Below are positions 43,315 to 51,143 of a stretch of DNA of 64,000 nucleotides, piece by piece. Numbering within the stretch: position 1 is the stretch's first letter; the number at the start of each line of letters is the position of its first letter. This stretch comes from Candidatus Latescibacterota bacterium (GTDB taxonomy: Bacteria > Latescibacterota > UBA2968 > UBA8231): positions 124,001-188,000 of the forward strand of contig JAJEIO010000049.1 of the NCBI GenBank assembly GCA_022827835.1. The letters are read 5' to 3'. A model generated the notes under the pieces. That model made no database searches. It saw nothing but the letters and a program-made list of their open reading frames with translations, and was not told where the DNA came from. The position numbers were made by a program, and so were the translations under genes.

Positions 43315-44112
43315 ATGGCCTTGACGCAAGAACAGAAAAGCCACTTTGAGGAACAGGGCTACCTGCCTTATCACCGTATTCTCTCCGACGACGAATTGCA
43401 GGCTCTGCGCCAGCGCAGCGAGGAAATTGCCCGAGGCCAAGCCGACCATGTGCCGCCGCGCTATGTCCAGTTGGAAGCCGCCTTCCGCGAGGAACAGGAC
43501 GCTGAGGTGGACCGCCTTGATCAGGTGCGCAAAATGACCCACCTGTGCTATTTCGATCCCCTCTTTGAGGCCGTGGCTCGCAAGGCGGAGATCGTCGATG
43601 TCATCGAGGATTTGCTCGGTCCCAATATCAAGCTCTACTGCGACCAGTTGATGATGAAGGCGCGCTATCACGGCACGGTTACTGACTGGCACCAGGATTC
43701 CGTGGCGTGGCCGCAGTTTGCTCCGCAAGACCACGTCTCCTGCTGGGTCGCCCTCGACGACGCCACCGTGAAAAACGGCTGCATGACCGTGCTGCCGGGT
43801 AGTCATAAATGGGGACCTATCAATTCGGCGCACAAAGCCCGCTTCTTGGAAAATTCCCTGATCCCTGAGCCTGTACCAGTGGAATTGCCGGCCGGCTCCT
43901 GCTTGTTCCACCACGGCCTCAACTTCCACCGCACAGGTGCCAATCCCACGCCCAATCGGCGGCGCGGCCTAGCCCTGCACTATCTCCGCTCGGAGACCAT
44001 GTACCTCGGCGTTGGAAGCGAGGAACAGCGCCTGATGACTGAGTGCGAAAAGCCACGCGGCGAATTTCGCTTTATGCTGATCAGGGGACGCGAATTTGAC
44101 GGACGGGTGTAG
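43315..44112 (+). CDS. second PhyH-family Fe(II)/2OG dioxygenase
   Basis: A 265-residue dioxygenase related to but clearly distinct from the one at 41824. The iron motif is DWHQDSVAWPQ, the distal His lies in LFHHGLNFHRTGANPTPNRRRG with the 2OG-binding Arg, and YCDQLMMKARYHGTVTD precedes the metal site. It starts 10 bases after the aldolase stop and must be co-transcribed. CLFHHGLNFHRTGANP is typical of PhyH enzymes acting on small amines or fatty acid derivatives, but no substrate can be assigned. It is the last gene of the unit. Confidence 0.9.
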   Translation: MALTQEQKSHFEEQGYLPYHRILSDDELQALRQRSEEIARGQADHVPPRYVQLEAAFREEQDAEVDRLDQVRKMTHLCYFDPLFEAVARKAEIVDVIEDLLGPNIKLYCDQLMMKARYHGTVTDWHQDSVAWPQFAPQDHVSCWVALDDATVKNGCMTVLPGSHKWGPINSAHKARFLENSLIPEPVPVELPAGSCLFHHGLNFHRTGANPTPNRRRGLALHYLRSETMYLGVGSEEQRLMTECEKPRGEFRFMLIRGREFDGRV

Positions 44113-44237
44113 AATCTGCTAATCGCAACGATATTCAACGTATTTAACATCCCAAGAGAATTTTGTCGTTTTATTTTTTCCAGAAATCAGCGATATTCAA
44201 GCCCTGTTGTTTGGTAGATCGGAAAGCAGTGAGGTGA

Positions 44238-44266
44238 TTGCGAGAGGATTGGCGATTGGCTATAGT
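44238..44266 (+). promoter_or_regulatory. sigma-70-type promoter for amt
   Basis: TTGCGA and TATAGT are separated by exactly 17 bases, with both hexamers close to consensus. The predicted start is near 44273, about 42 bases upstream of the amt start codon. It lies in a 200-bp AT-richer gap after the PhyH gene. No sigma-54 site, which often drives amt genes elsewhere, is seen here. Confidence 0.5.
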
Positions 44267-44314
44267 ATAAAACCGCTGAAGTAGTATATGATCGATCAAA
44301 GGAGGGAGATCGGC

Positions 44315-45700
44315 ATGATTGGAAAGTCGAGTGGCAGTGCATTGCGGGTGGGCGGATTTATTGTAGCCTGCGTCATCCTAATGGGGGCGACCGGGGCCTA
44401 TGCCGCGAGCGGTGAAGAATTGCAATTCATTCTCAACACCTTTTCGTTTCTCGTTTGGGGCGTGCTCATAATGTGGATGTGCGCGGGCTTTACTATGCTT
44501 GAAGCCGGGTCCGTGCGCACCAAGAACGCCTCCATGATCTGCCTCAAAAACATCGGGCTTTATTCGATTGCCGGGATCACGTATTACTTGGTTGGCTACA
44601 ACCTCATGTACGTCGATGTGCAGGAAGGCTGGATCGGCACGCTCAAGTTTTTATATGGGCCTTCGGACAATGAGCTCAAGCTGTTGTCCGGTCAGGCCGC
44701 GGCAGCAGCAGACGTGACAAAGGCCGGCCATGCCACTATGTCGGACTGGTTTTTCCAGATGGTCTTTGTGGCCACGACTGCTTCTATTGTATCGGGCACG
44801 CTGGCCGAGCGGGTGAAGCTGTGGGCGTTTCTTGCTTTTACGGTCGTGTTGACGGTAATTATCTATCCCATTGTCGGGGCTTGGACTTGGGGCGGTGGCT
44901 GGCTGAGTGCAATGGGGTTTCAAGATTTCGCCGGCTCTACCATCGTGCATTCGACCGGAGGTTGGGCTGCGCTCGCTGGCGCACTCGTCGTCGGAGCGCG
45001 ATACGGAAAATTTCGCGCCGACGGCAGCGTCAAGGCCACGGCACCTTCCAACATCCCAGCCGTGACCTTGGGCGTCTTCATTTTGTGGCTCGGGTGGTTC
45101 GGCTTCAACGGCGGCTCTCAGCTCGCGCTGTCGAGCGCGCTTGATGCCGTCGCCATGAGCAATGTGCTCGTGAATACCAACCTTGCGGCAGCAGCCGGCG
45201 TTGTGGCTGCTCTCATCGTATCGCGGCCGATTTTAGGACGTATCGATCTGCTCGGCGTCCTCAACGGTGCGCTCGCCGGACTCGTTTCCATTACGGCCGG
45301 GCCAGATATCGTCGATCACCACTGGGCGCTCATAATTGGTGCTATAGGCGGCGCGTTGTGCGTCGGCGCGATGAGGTTGTTGGAGGTCGTCAAGCTAGAC
45401 GACGTTGTCGGTGCGATTCCGGCCCACTTGTTCGCTGGTGTTTGGGGGACCTTGGCGGTCTGCATTGCAGCCGGTGGCAACTTCGGCGTCCAGCTCATTG
45501 GGGTGTTGGCGGTGGGCGCGTTCGCGTTTGCGTCTTCGTGGCTCGCGTGGTTTGTTCTAGACAAGACAATGGGGGTGCGGGTGTCGCAAATCGTTGAAGA
45601 ACTCGGCCAGGATACCGCAGAACTCGGAATCGAAGCGTATCCTGAGTTTGTACTCATGCCCGATCAGGATGACGTTGACCAAATTCGGAACAATTCTTAA
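44315..45700 (+). CDS. amt: ammonium transporter Amt
   Basis: A 461-residue Amt/Rh-type channel. A signal peptide (FIVACVILMGATGAYAAS) is followed by 11 membrane helices starting LQFILNTFSFLVWGVLIMW. The motifs EAGSVRTKNASMICLKN, FQDFAGSTIVHSTGG (first pore His) and FGVWGTLAV-like HLFAGVWGT (second pore His) are intact. It has a 35-residue cytoplasmic tail. GTG/ATG options exist at 44288, but ATG 44315 has GGAGGGAG six bases upstream. Most bacterial amt genes are paired with glnK; here none is near and a STAS protein follows after 45 bases. This suggests non-standard regulation of, or signalling through, the channel. Confidence 0.95.
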   Translation: MIGKSSGSALRVGGFIVACVILMGATGAYAASGEELQFILNTFSFLVWGVLIMWMCAGFTMLEAGSVRTKNASMICLKNIGLYSIAGITYYLVGYNLMYVDVQEGWIGTLKFLYGPSDNELKLLSGQAAAAADVTKAGHATMSDWFFQMVFVATTASIVSGTLAERVKLWAFLAFTVVLTVIIYPIVGAWTWGGGWLSAMGFQDFAGSTIVHSTGGWAALAGALVVGARYGKFRADGSVKATAPSNIPAVTLGVFILWLGWFGFNGGSQLALSSALDAVAMSNVLVNTNLAAAAGVVAALIVSRPILGRIDLLGVLNGALAGLVSITAGPDIVDHHWALIIGAIGGALCVGAMRLLEVVKLDDVVGAIPAHLFAGVWGTLAVCIAAGGNFGVQLIGVLAVGAFAFASSWLAWFVLDKTMGVRVSQIVEELGQDTAELGIEAYPEFVLMPDQDDVDQIRNNS

Positions 45701-45745
45701 ATCAGATAAAAACGGTGCATACCATTTAGAAAGGCAGGAGATCAA

Positions 45746-46075
45746 GTGAATACCGAACAGAAGGACGGCGTATTAATCGCCAAACCCGAAGGCCGCATTG
45801 ATGGGGTCAATGCCCGCGACTTCCACGAAGCCTTAAGCGCGGCGATCGGCGATGACAGCAATGCGGTGCTCGTCGATTTGGCGGCCATCAACTACATCAG
45901 CAGTGCGGGCCTGCGGACGTTTCTGCTGATTGCCAAAACGCTCCAGCAGCGCAGTGCCCAGTTCGCGCTGTGTTCGCTTTCGGAGCCGATACGGGAAATT
46001 TTCGAAATCAGCGGTTTTGACAAGATCATTGCGATCCACGCCTCCGAAGAGGAAGCACTCGCCGCACTGTCTTAA
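45746..46075 (+). CDS. STAS-domain anti-sigma-factor antagonist (SpoIIAA/RsbV-like)
   Basis: A 109-residue single STAS domain. The phosphorylatable serine is in YISSAGLRTFLLI (Ser-Ser-Ala-Gly), with the preceding VLVDLAAINYISS strand. In partner switching this protein is phosphorylated by an RsbW-type kinase and dephosphorylated by a PP2C phosphatase, and the unphosphorylated form sequesters the kinase. Both a kinase and a REC-PP2C phosphatase are encoded in the minus-strand operon just downstream, making a complete set. The start is GTG 45746 with AGGAGATCAA upstream. It lies 45 bases after amt. The stop abuts the histidine kinase stop on the other strand. Confidence 0.92.
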   Translation: MNTEQKDGVLIAKPEGRIDGVNARDFHEALSAAIGDDSNAVLVDLAAINYISSAGLRTFLLIAKTLQQRSAQFALCSLSEPIREIFEISGFDKIIAIHASEEEALAALS

Positions 46076-48322
46076 TTAAACTGAAGAGGCGGGCGGCGGC
46101 GCGTCTGGATTGGCCTCGGCTGATTGCAGGGCGGACGGCCGCACCGCAGGCAGCTCAATGGTCATCTCGGTAAATTCTCCAGGCTCGGAGTGGACCTTGA
46201 TGGCACCCCCGTGTTCGCGCACGATGTCGTTGGACAGCGCCAGCCCAAGCCCGGTTCCCTGATCGGTCGGCTTCGTCGTAAAGAATGGGTTGAAGATCTT
46301 GTCGACGACATCCGCAGGAATCCCGTTCCCATTGTCGCGGATGCGGATTTCGACTTGATCGGGCGTTCGCTGGGAGCTGATCCAGAGCGTGGGAACGTAG
46401 TCAGATGCCGTCTCTGGAGCGTGCCGCTTCTCGTTGGTAGCGTAGCAGGCATTGCTCACCATGTTTAGAAAGACGCGAGCCAAATCCTGTGGGACTACCT
46501 CTAACTCTCCCACCTCCTCGTCTAAATCCTCCTTGATGTCGAGTTGAAAATCCGCATTAGTCGCTCGGGCGCTGTGGAAAGCGAGGCGAGCGTGTTCTTC
46601 GAGCAGGTCGTTGATATCCGCGGACCGCGCCTCGCCGGACCCGCGACCCATCTGCAGCATGTCGCGGACAATGCGGTTGGCGCGATCGCCGTGGTGGCGG
46701 ATGCGCCCGAGATTGTCGGTCAAGTCGCCCCTGATCTCGTTGAGTAGCCCGCGTTGCTCTTCATTTATTTGTATGTCTTCTTCCTCTAGTACCTCTTGCA
46801 ATTCCTCCAACAGTTCTTCCGAGACTTCCGCGAAGTTCTTGACGAAGTTCAAGGGATTCTGGATTTCGTGCGCCACGCCCGCGGTGAGTTCGCCCAGTGC
46901 AGCCAGTTTTTCGCGCATGACGATCTGATCCTGCGCCTGCTGCAGGTCGGCAAGCACCGTTTCGAGCGTGGCATTTTTCTCTTCTAAATCGGCGGCCAGC
47001 TTTTCCACCAAGTTGAGCCGCTGGGCCTCCAACGAGTTGTGGCGGAAAATTTCGAGGGCCGCGGCCATGTCGGCAACCTCGTCGCGCCCGGGCATCTCGA
47101 TCTTCGCCTCTAGATCGCCTTCTGCCATTCGGCGCATTCGGTTCGACAAAAATTCGAGGCGACGCAACAGCACCCGACCCACTAACAGCCAAGCGATCAG
47201 GATCGCTCCGATGATGCCGATGGCGTTAATAGCGAGCAGGAGCTTGCGACCGGTGAAGATGGCTTGGGTGGAGGTTTGCGTGGCCTCCTGCGCGCTCCCG
47301 CGGGCCGTATTCACTAGGCCTTCGACCTCGGCTACTAGTTCAATGGACAAATCGCGATTGCGATCGAGCAGTGTTCGTTGCTGTTCGACAATCTGGAGTT
47401 CCAAGGCGCGTAGAGCAAAGATCTTCTCGTCCCCGCGGCCCAAGTCGAACAGGCGGTCAAAGGTCGGGGCTAGCTCGCTGTGCAAGTAGGCGTACTCGAT
47501 GCGGAAGCCAACTTTGGGCAGCTGGCGGTCAAGCGTGCCGTGCAAGGGGCCTGCGCCGAGCGCGGCGAGTTTCCGCTCGATGCCGCCGACTGTGGAGTCG
47601 AAGCGCTCCTGTAAAGGCTCTAGCAGACGCGCGTCCGACAAGTTGAAGGCACTGGCCAGCAGCCGCGTGGCCGTAGTGGTTCCTTCCTGCAACTCGGTTA
47701 GATCGCGATAGAGAGAAAGTTCGGCCTCTGAAAGGTGCTGGGCGCGGGGTGCGGGCGGTTCGCCGAGGGTGCGGTAGCCGGTCATTGCGTAGAATAGTTG
47801 ATCGTCGATAGCCGGAATCAAGATGACGATCAGTTTGTTTTGCAGTGCTTCTAGGTCGTTGTACAATGCGCGGCTGCGCGCGTTGAGTTCAAAGCGCTTG
47901 GACACCGAAGCCTCAATCGCGTTGATGTTGGCGATGAGAGTGTCGCCGTGGGCGCGAATCCGCGCGAAGCGTTCCTCGGCTGCGCCCTGCTGGGTCAGGG
48001 CCGCCAATTGCTTTTTAAAGTCAGCCCGCTCGGTGGCGACTTTAGCGGCGACCTCGGCAAAGACCATCGGCGTCTCGGCTGCCACCAAGCGCGGGGCTGC
48101 CGCGGCGAGGGTGCCGCTTTGCTGGGCGACCGCAAAAGCGGTGGCGATCTCTGGGACGGCCCGCTCGTTTACCTGCCTTTGGGCATCGCCGACTTGGTCG
48201 AAGGAAAACCAAGCCACCAAACTCGCGACCATGGTGAGGGCCACGGCCGTGCCGATGCCCATGTACAGATGAAAGGCGATGCGGTGACGAGCTGCGAGCA
48301 GGCGTTTCAGTAAGGAGATCAT
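46076..48322 (-). CDS. TorS-like membrane sensor histidine kinase
   Basis: A 748-residue kinase. TM1 is at about 16-40, followed by a ~320-residue all-helical periplasmic domain with repeated Leu/Ala/Arg heptads like the TorS sensor, then TM2 at 361-383, HAMP (384-436), a coiled coil (437-471), HisKA with His485 (AGVAHEIQNPLNF) and a HATPase with N-box NMVSNACYAT, DNGNGIPA and GTGLGL. There is no receiver or Hpt domain, so it should phosphorylate a separate partner; the REC-PP2C at the head of the operon is the obvious candidate. Its ATG overlaps the ligand-binding-protein stop by ATGA, implying the binding protein is its ligand-bound co-sensor, as TorT is for TorS. Confidence 0.9.
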   Translation of the reverse strand: MISLLKRLLAARHRIAFHLYMGIGTAVALTMVASLVAWFSFDQVGDAQRQVNERAVPEIATAFAVAQQSGTLAAAAPRLVAAETPMVFAEVAAKVATERADFKKQLAALTQQGAAEERFARIRAHGDTLIANINAIEASVSKRFELNARSRALYNDLEALQNKLIVILIPAIDDQLFYAMTGYRTLGEPPAPRAQHLSEAELSLYRDLTELQEGTTTATRLLASAFNLSDARLLEPLQERFDSTVGGIERKLAALGAGPLHGTLDRQLPKVGFRIEYAYLHSELAPTFDRLFDLGRGDEKIFALRALELQIVEQQRTLLDRNRDLSIELVAEVEGLVNTARGSAQEATQTSTQAIFTGRKLLLAINAIGIIGAILIAWLLVGRVLLRRLEFLSNRMRRMAEGDLEAKIEMPGRDEVADMAAALEIFRHNSLEAQRLNLVEKLAADLEEKNATLETVLADLQQAQDQIVMREKLAALGELTAGVAHEIQNPLNFVKNFAEVSEELLEELQEVLEEEDIQINEEQRGLLNEIRGDLTDNLGRIRHHGDRANRIVRDMLQMGRGSGEARSADINDLLEEHARLAFHSARATNADFQLDIKEDLDEEVGELEVVPQDLARVFLNMVSNACYATNEKRHAPETASDYVPTLWISSQRTPDQVEIRIRDNGNGIPADVVDKIFNPFFTTKPTDQGTGLGLALSNDIVREHGGAIKVHSEPGEFTEMTIELPAVRPSALQSAEANPDAPPPASSV

Positions 48323-49512
48323 GGCTTCGTCGCGCCCTTCAAGGAGCGGATGGGGCGATATTGGCCGTCGCTGTCGAGCACGGTGAGGAAGACCGCGTCC
48401 GAACCCTGATTATCGCTATCCCCATAGCGGAGCTCGAACCCCTCTAGGTCGATGACATCGGCGCGGCGCAAGTTGCCTAATAGGCAGGCGCGGCTGACTG
48501 CCCGGCCGCAGCCAGTGAGGGCGGCGATGGCCAAGCGGCCGGCTAGGTAGCCCTCGAACGAGACAAAGCTAGGCTCTGCTCTTGGGGCGTGGGCTGTGAG
48601 GGCACGGCGGTACGAGCCGACGATGGCTGGCTCGGTGGCCGTTGGGAAGGGCACGACCTGCGAGACTAAAACTCCAGTGCCAGTGGGGCCGAGTTCCCGC
48701 GCTAGTGCTTTACTGCCCACAAATGAGATGGTGGCAAAGATCGGGGTAAAATTTGTCTCATGCGCCCAAGCGATTAGGCTTGCGACCGGCTGGTAGGTCC
48801 CGACCAAAATCACGGCTTGGGGCTGGCCGCTGCGCAGGTCGAGCAGAGCGGTTTTTACCGCCTCGGTGTTGCGCGGATACACGCCGACCGCTACGAGCGA
48901 TAGCTCGCGGCGCACTAGGGCGCCGCGCACCCCGCGAAATCCCTCCCGACCGAAGGAGTCGTCTTGGTACATTATGGCAATGCGTTCAATGCCCAAATCG
49001 TCGGTCAGTCGGGCGACGATTTCCTCGGTTTCCTGATAGTAGGAGGCGCGCATGTTGACCACGCCGCGCCACTTGGGGTCGCGGAGAAAGCTACTGCCCG
49101 TGAAGGGTGCGATGTAGGGGACGCCAGCGTCCTCGGCAATGGGAACGGCTGCGCGCGAGGTTGGGGTGCCGACGGCACCGATCAGCGCGAAAACCCGCTC
49201 GCCTTCGATTAGCTGGCGAGTGTTGTCGATGGCGGCTTCCGGCTCGTACCCATCGTCGAGCGACACCAATTCGAGTCGTCGCCCGTGGACCCCGCCCTGC
49301 TCATTCACCTCGCGGAAGGCCGCCTGCATCCCGAGCCGCATGTTCCGGCCCAACTCCTGGGCTGGTCCGCTAAAGGCGGCGGATTGGCCGAAGAGGATAC
49401 TCCGGTCAGAGACGCCGGGCTGCTTCGACTTGAGCTCAGCCGAAAGTTCCTCGCCAAGCACAGTACTCGCCACTAGCAGCGCGGCCGCGCATCGAGCAAG
49501 CGCGTTGCTCAA
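48319..49512 (-). CDS. periplasmic ligand-binding protein, co-sensor candidate
   Basis: A 397-residue Peripla_BP_6 protein with a signal peptide (CAAALLVASTVLGEEL) and no lipobox Cys. Landmarks parallel the paralog at 33.0 kb nearly word for word: LFGQSAAFSGPAQELGRNMR, FALIGAVGTPTSRAA, MYQDDSFGREG, SFEGYLAGRLAIAALTGCG. It has no ABC permease neighbours. Both ends overlap neighbouring genes: TTGA with the RsbW-like gene and ATGA with the kinase gene, and GGAGGG lies 4 bases before the TTG start. Tight coupling with a TorS-like kinase argues that it delivers an amino acid, amide or similar ligand signal to the kinase. Confidence 0.88.
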   Translation of the reverse strand: MSNALARCAAALLVASTVLGEELSAELKSKQPGVSDRSILFGQSAAFSGPAQELGRNMRLGMQAAFREVNEQGGVHGRRLELVSLDDGYEPEAAIDNTRQLIEGERVFALIGAVGTPTSRAAVPIAEDAGVPYIAPFTGSSFLRDPKWRGVVNMRASYYQETEEIVARLTDDLGIERIAIMYQDDSFGREGFRGVRGALVRRELSLVAVGVYPRNTEAVKTALLDLRSGQPQAVILVGTYQPVASLIAWAHETNFTPIFATISFVGSKALARELGPTGTGVLVSQVVPFPTATEPAIVGSYRRALTAHAPRAEPSFVSFEGYLAGRLAIAALTGCGRAVSRACLLGNLRRADVIDLEGFELRYGDSDNQGSDAVFLTVLDSDGQYRPIRSLKGATKP

Positions 49513-49931
49513 CTATCCCTCCGCTTGACCAAGGTCAGGCAGTTCTTGTTTTGCTGTCGCTGGTAGCGGACCTCGTCCATCATGGTGCGCACGAGGTAGA
49601 TGCCGAGACCGCCCACAGTGCGGTCCTCAACCTCGGCATCCAAGTCTGGCTCTGGAGCGTCGAGGAGCGGATTGAAGGCGTGTCCGTCGTCCTCGATCTC
49701 AATGGTGATCACCTCGTCCTCTGAGGAGATGACGATCTTGATTTCGTGGGTTTGGTCGTCATCGTGCCCGTAGTTGACGATGTTGACCCCTAACTCCTCA
49801 ACGGCTAGCCCAATCTGAAAGGTGACGTCTGGTGACCAGTTTTCTTCCTCCGCTAGTTCTTCTATAGCGGCGTTGACCTTGTGCAGTTCGTCTAGTTCAG
49901 TCGCTATGAGCAGCGATCTTTGAGCGCTCAT
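49509..49931 (-). CDS. RsbW/SpoIIAB-like serine kinase (anti-sigma factor type)
   Basis: A 140-residue HATPase_c protein. It has the N-box LAVEELGVNIVNYG, the G1 box EDDGHAFNPL and the G2 box VGGLGIYLVRTMMDEV, without a histidine phosphoacceptor. This is the anti-sigma-factor serine kinase fold that phosphorylates STAS proteins. It starts one base into the end of the REC-PP2C gene (TAATG) and overlaps the binding-protein gene by four bases, so all are coupled. Its partner should be the STAS protein at 45.7 kb. No sigma factor gene is nearby, so the downstream target could be a protein other than sigma. Confidence 0.9.
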   Translation of the reverse strand: MSAQRSLLIATELDELHKVNAAIEELAEEENWSPDVTFQIGLAVEELGVNIVNYGHDDDQTHEIKIVISSEDEVITIEIEDDGHAFNPLLDAPEPDLDAEVEDRTVGGLGIYLVRTMMDEVRYQRQQNKNCLTLVKRRDS

Positions 49932-51097
49932 TAGTCTGTCTCACTGCGGTGAAGCGTCAGGCAGGTGACGTCGTCAAATTGCGGGGCATCGCCGGCAAAG
50001 GCCTCGACCGCCGCAAAAACCGCCTCGTTGGTAGCGCAAGCGTCCATAGGTGTCCCGTCGGTGAAAATCTCGCACAGGCGCTCTAGCTCGAACTGATCGC
50101 CATGGTCGTTTTCGGCCTCGGTGACGCCATCGGTGTACAAGACGACGCGGTCGCCGGGTTGCAGGAATATCGCGCTTTCATCGTAGGCGAAATCTGGTAC
50201 CACGCCGAGCGCTACTCCGCCGGTCGGCGGAATCACGGTCGAGCTACCGTCGGTGTGGACCACAAGCGGGGTATTGTGCCCGCCATTGGCATAGGCTAAC
50301 TCGCCGGTTTCTGGGTCGAAGGTCGCGTAAAAGACAGTCACGAACATGGCGGCGTCGTTTTCTTCTTGCAACAGTTGATTTACTTCGCTCAACACCTTGC
50401 CCGGCGAATCGAGGCCAATGGCCGAGCCCTTCAGCAGGGTGCGGCTCGACATCATAAACAGGGCCGCGGGTACGCCCTTGTCCGAGACATCGGCGACGAC
50501 GAGGCCGATGCGGCCGTCTTCGAGGGACAAGACGTCGAAGAAGTCGCCACCGACGTCTCGTGCGGGCTTCATGCTGCCGAAGATCTCAAAGCCCGACCCG
50601 GTGGGAAAACTGGTGGGCAAGATGGACTGCTGCATCTTGTTGGCCACGCTGAGTTCGTTTTGCAGGGCGACCAGCTTGTCGCGCGACTCCAGTGCCTCGC
50701 GCCACAGCTCTAGATGGTGCAAGGTGCGCTGAATGGTCACCTTCATGTCCTCGAAGTCAATGGGCTTGGTGATGAAGTCAAACGCGCCCCGGTTCATGGC
50801 CGTGCGGATGTTCTTCATGTCGCCGTACGCCGAGACGATGACCGAGCGGATGTTGGGATCCACCTTGGGGATTTGCTCTAGCAAGGTAAGCCCGTCCATT
50901 CGGGGCATGTTGATATCCGAGAGCACCATGTCGATGTCTTGCTCTTCGCTTAGCACTTCTAGGGCTTCAACGCCGTTTTGGGCAAACATAAAGCTGTACG
51001 TGCCCGAGCGAATCTCGCGGCGCATGCGCTGCCTTACTAGGTGCTCTAAATCTGGCTCGTCATCGACGACGAGGATCTTAGGTCGTAGTATTGCCAT
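49931..51097 (-). CDS. response regulator with PP2C (SpoIIE/RsbU) phosphatase domain
   Basis: A 388-residue protein. The N-terminal receiver has phosphoacceptor D61 in MVLSDINMPRMDG, VSAYGD and K111 in FITKPIDF. A coiled linker (LHHLELWREALESRDKLVAL) leads to a SpoIIE-type PP2C domain starting at QQSILPTS, with metal aspartates in ARDVGGDFFDV, VVADVSDKG and YTDGVTEAEND. It dephosphorylates the STAS protein when activated. Phosphorylation by the kinase in the same operon would couple ligand sensing to partner switching. Ribosome site GGGGAAAGAGAA precedes the ATG. It lies 46 bases after the ADH gene on the same strand, so an upstream promoter may be shared. Confidence 0.93.
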   Translation of the reverse strand: MAILRPKILVVDDEPDLEHLVRQRMRREIRSGTYSFMFAQNGVEALEVLSEEQDIDMVLSDINMPRMDGLTLLEQIPKVDPNIRSVIVSAYGDMKNIRTAMNRGAFDFITKPIDFEDMKVTIQRTLHHLELWREALESRDKLVALQNELSVANKMQQSILPTSFPTGSGFEIFGSMKPARDVGGDFFDVLSLEDGRIGLVVADVSDKGVPAALFMMSSRTLLKGSAIGLDSPGKVLSEVNQLLQEENDAAMFVTVFYATFDPETGELAYANGGHNTPLVVHTDGSSTVIPPTGGVALGVVPDFAYDESAIFLQPGDRVVLYTDGVTEAENDHGDQFELERLCEIFTDGTPMDACATNEAVFAAVEAFAGDAPQFDDVTCLTLHRSETD

Positions 51098-51143
51098 TTC
51101 TCTTTCCCCAAGTTTGGGTTAGCCTAACGCGGCTGTCAAACGA

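Noticed and set aside
49416-49445. Phrase similar to the REP-like palindrome (GCTTCGACTTGAGCTCAGCC)
   Set aside because: It lies inside the coding sequence of the binding protein, with only partial match and no second arm.
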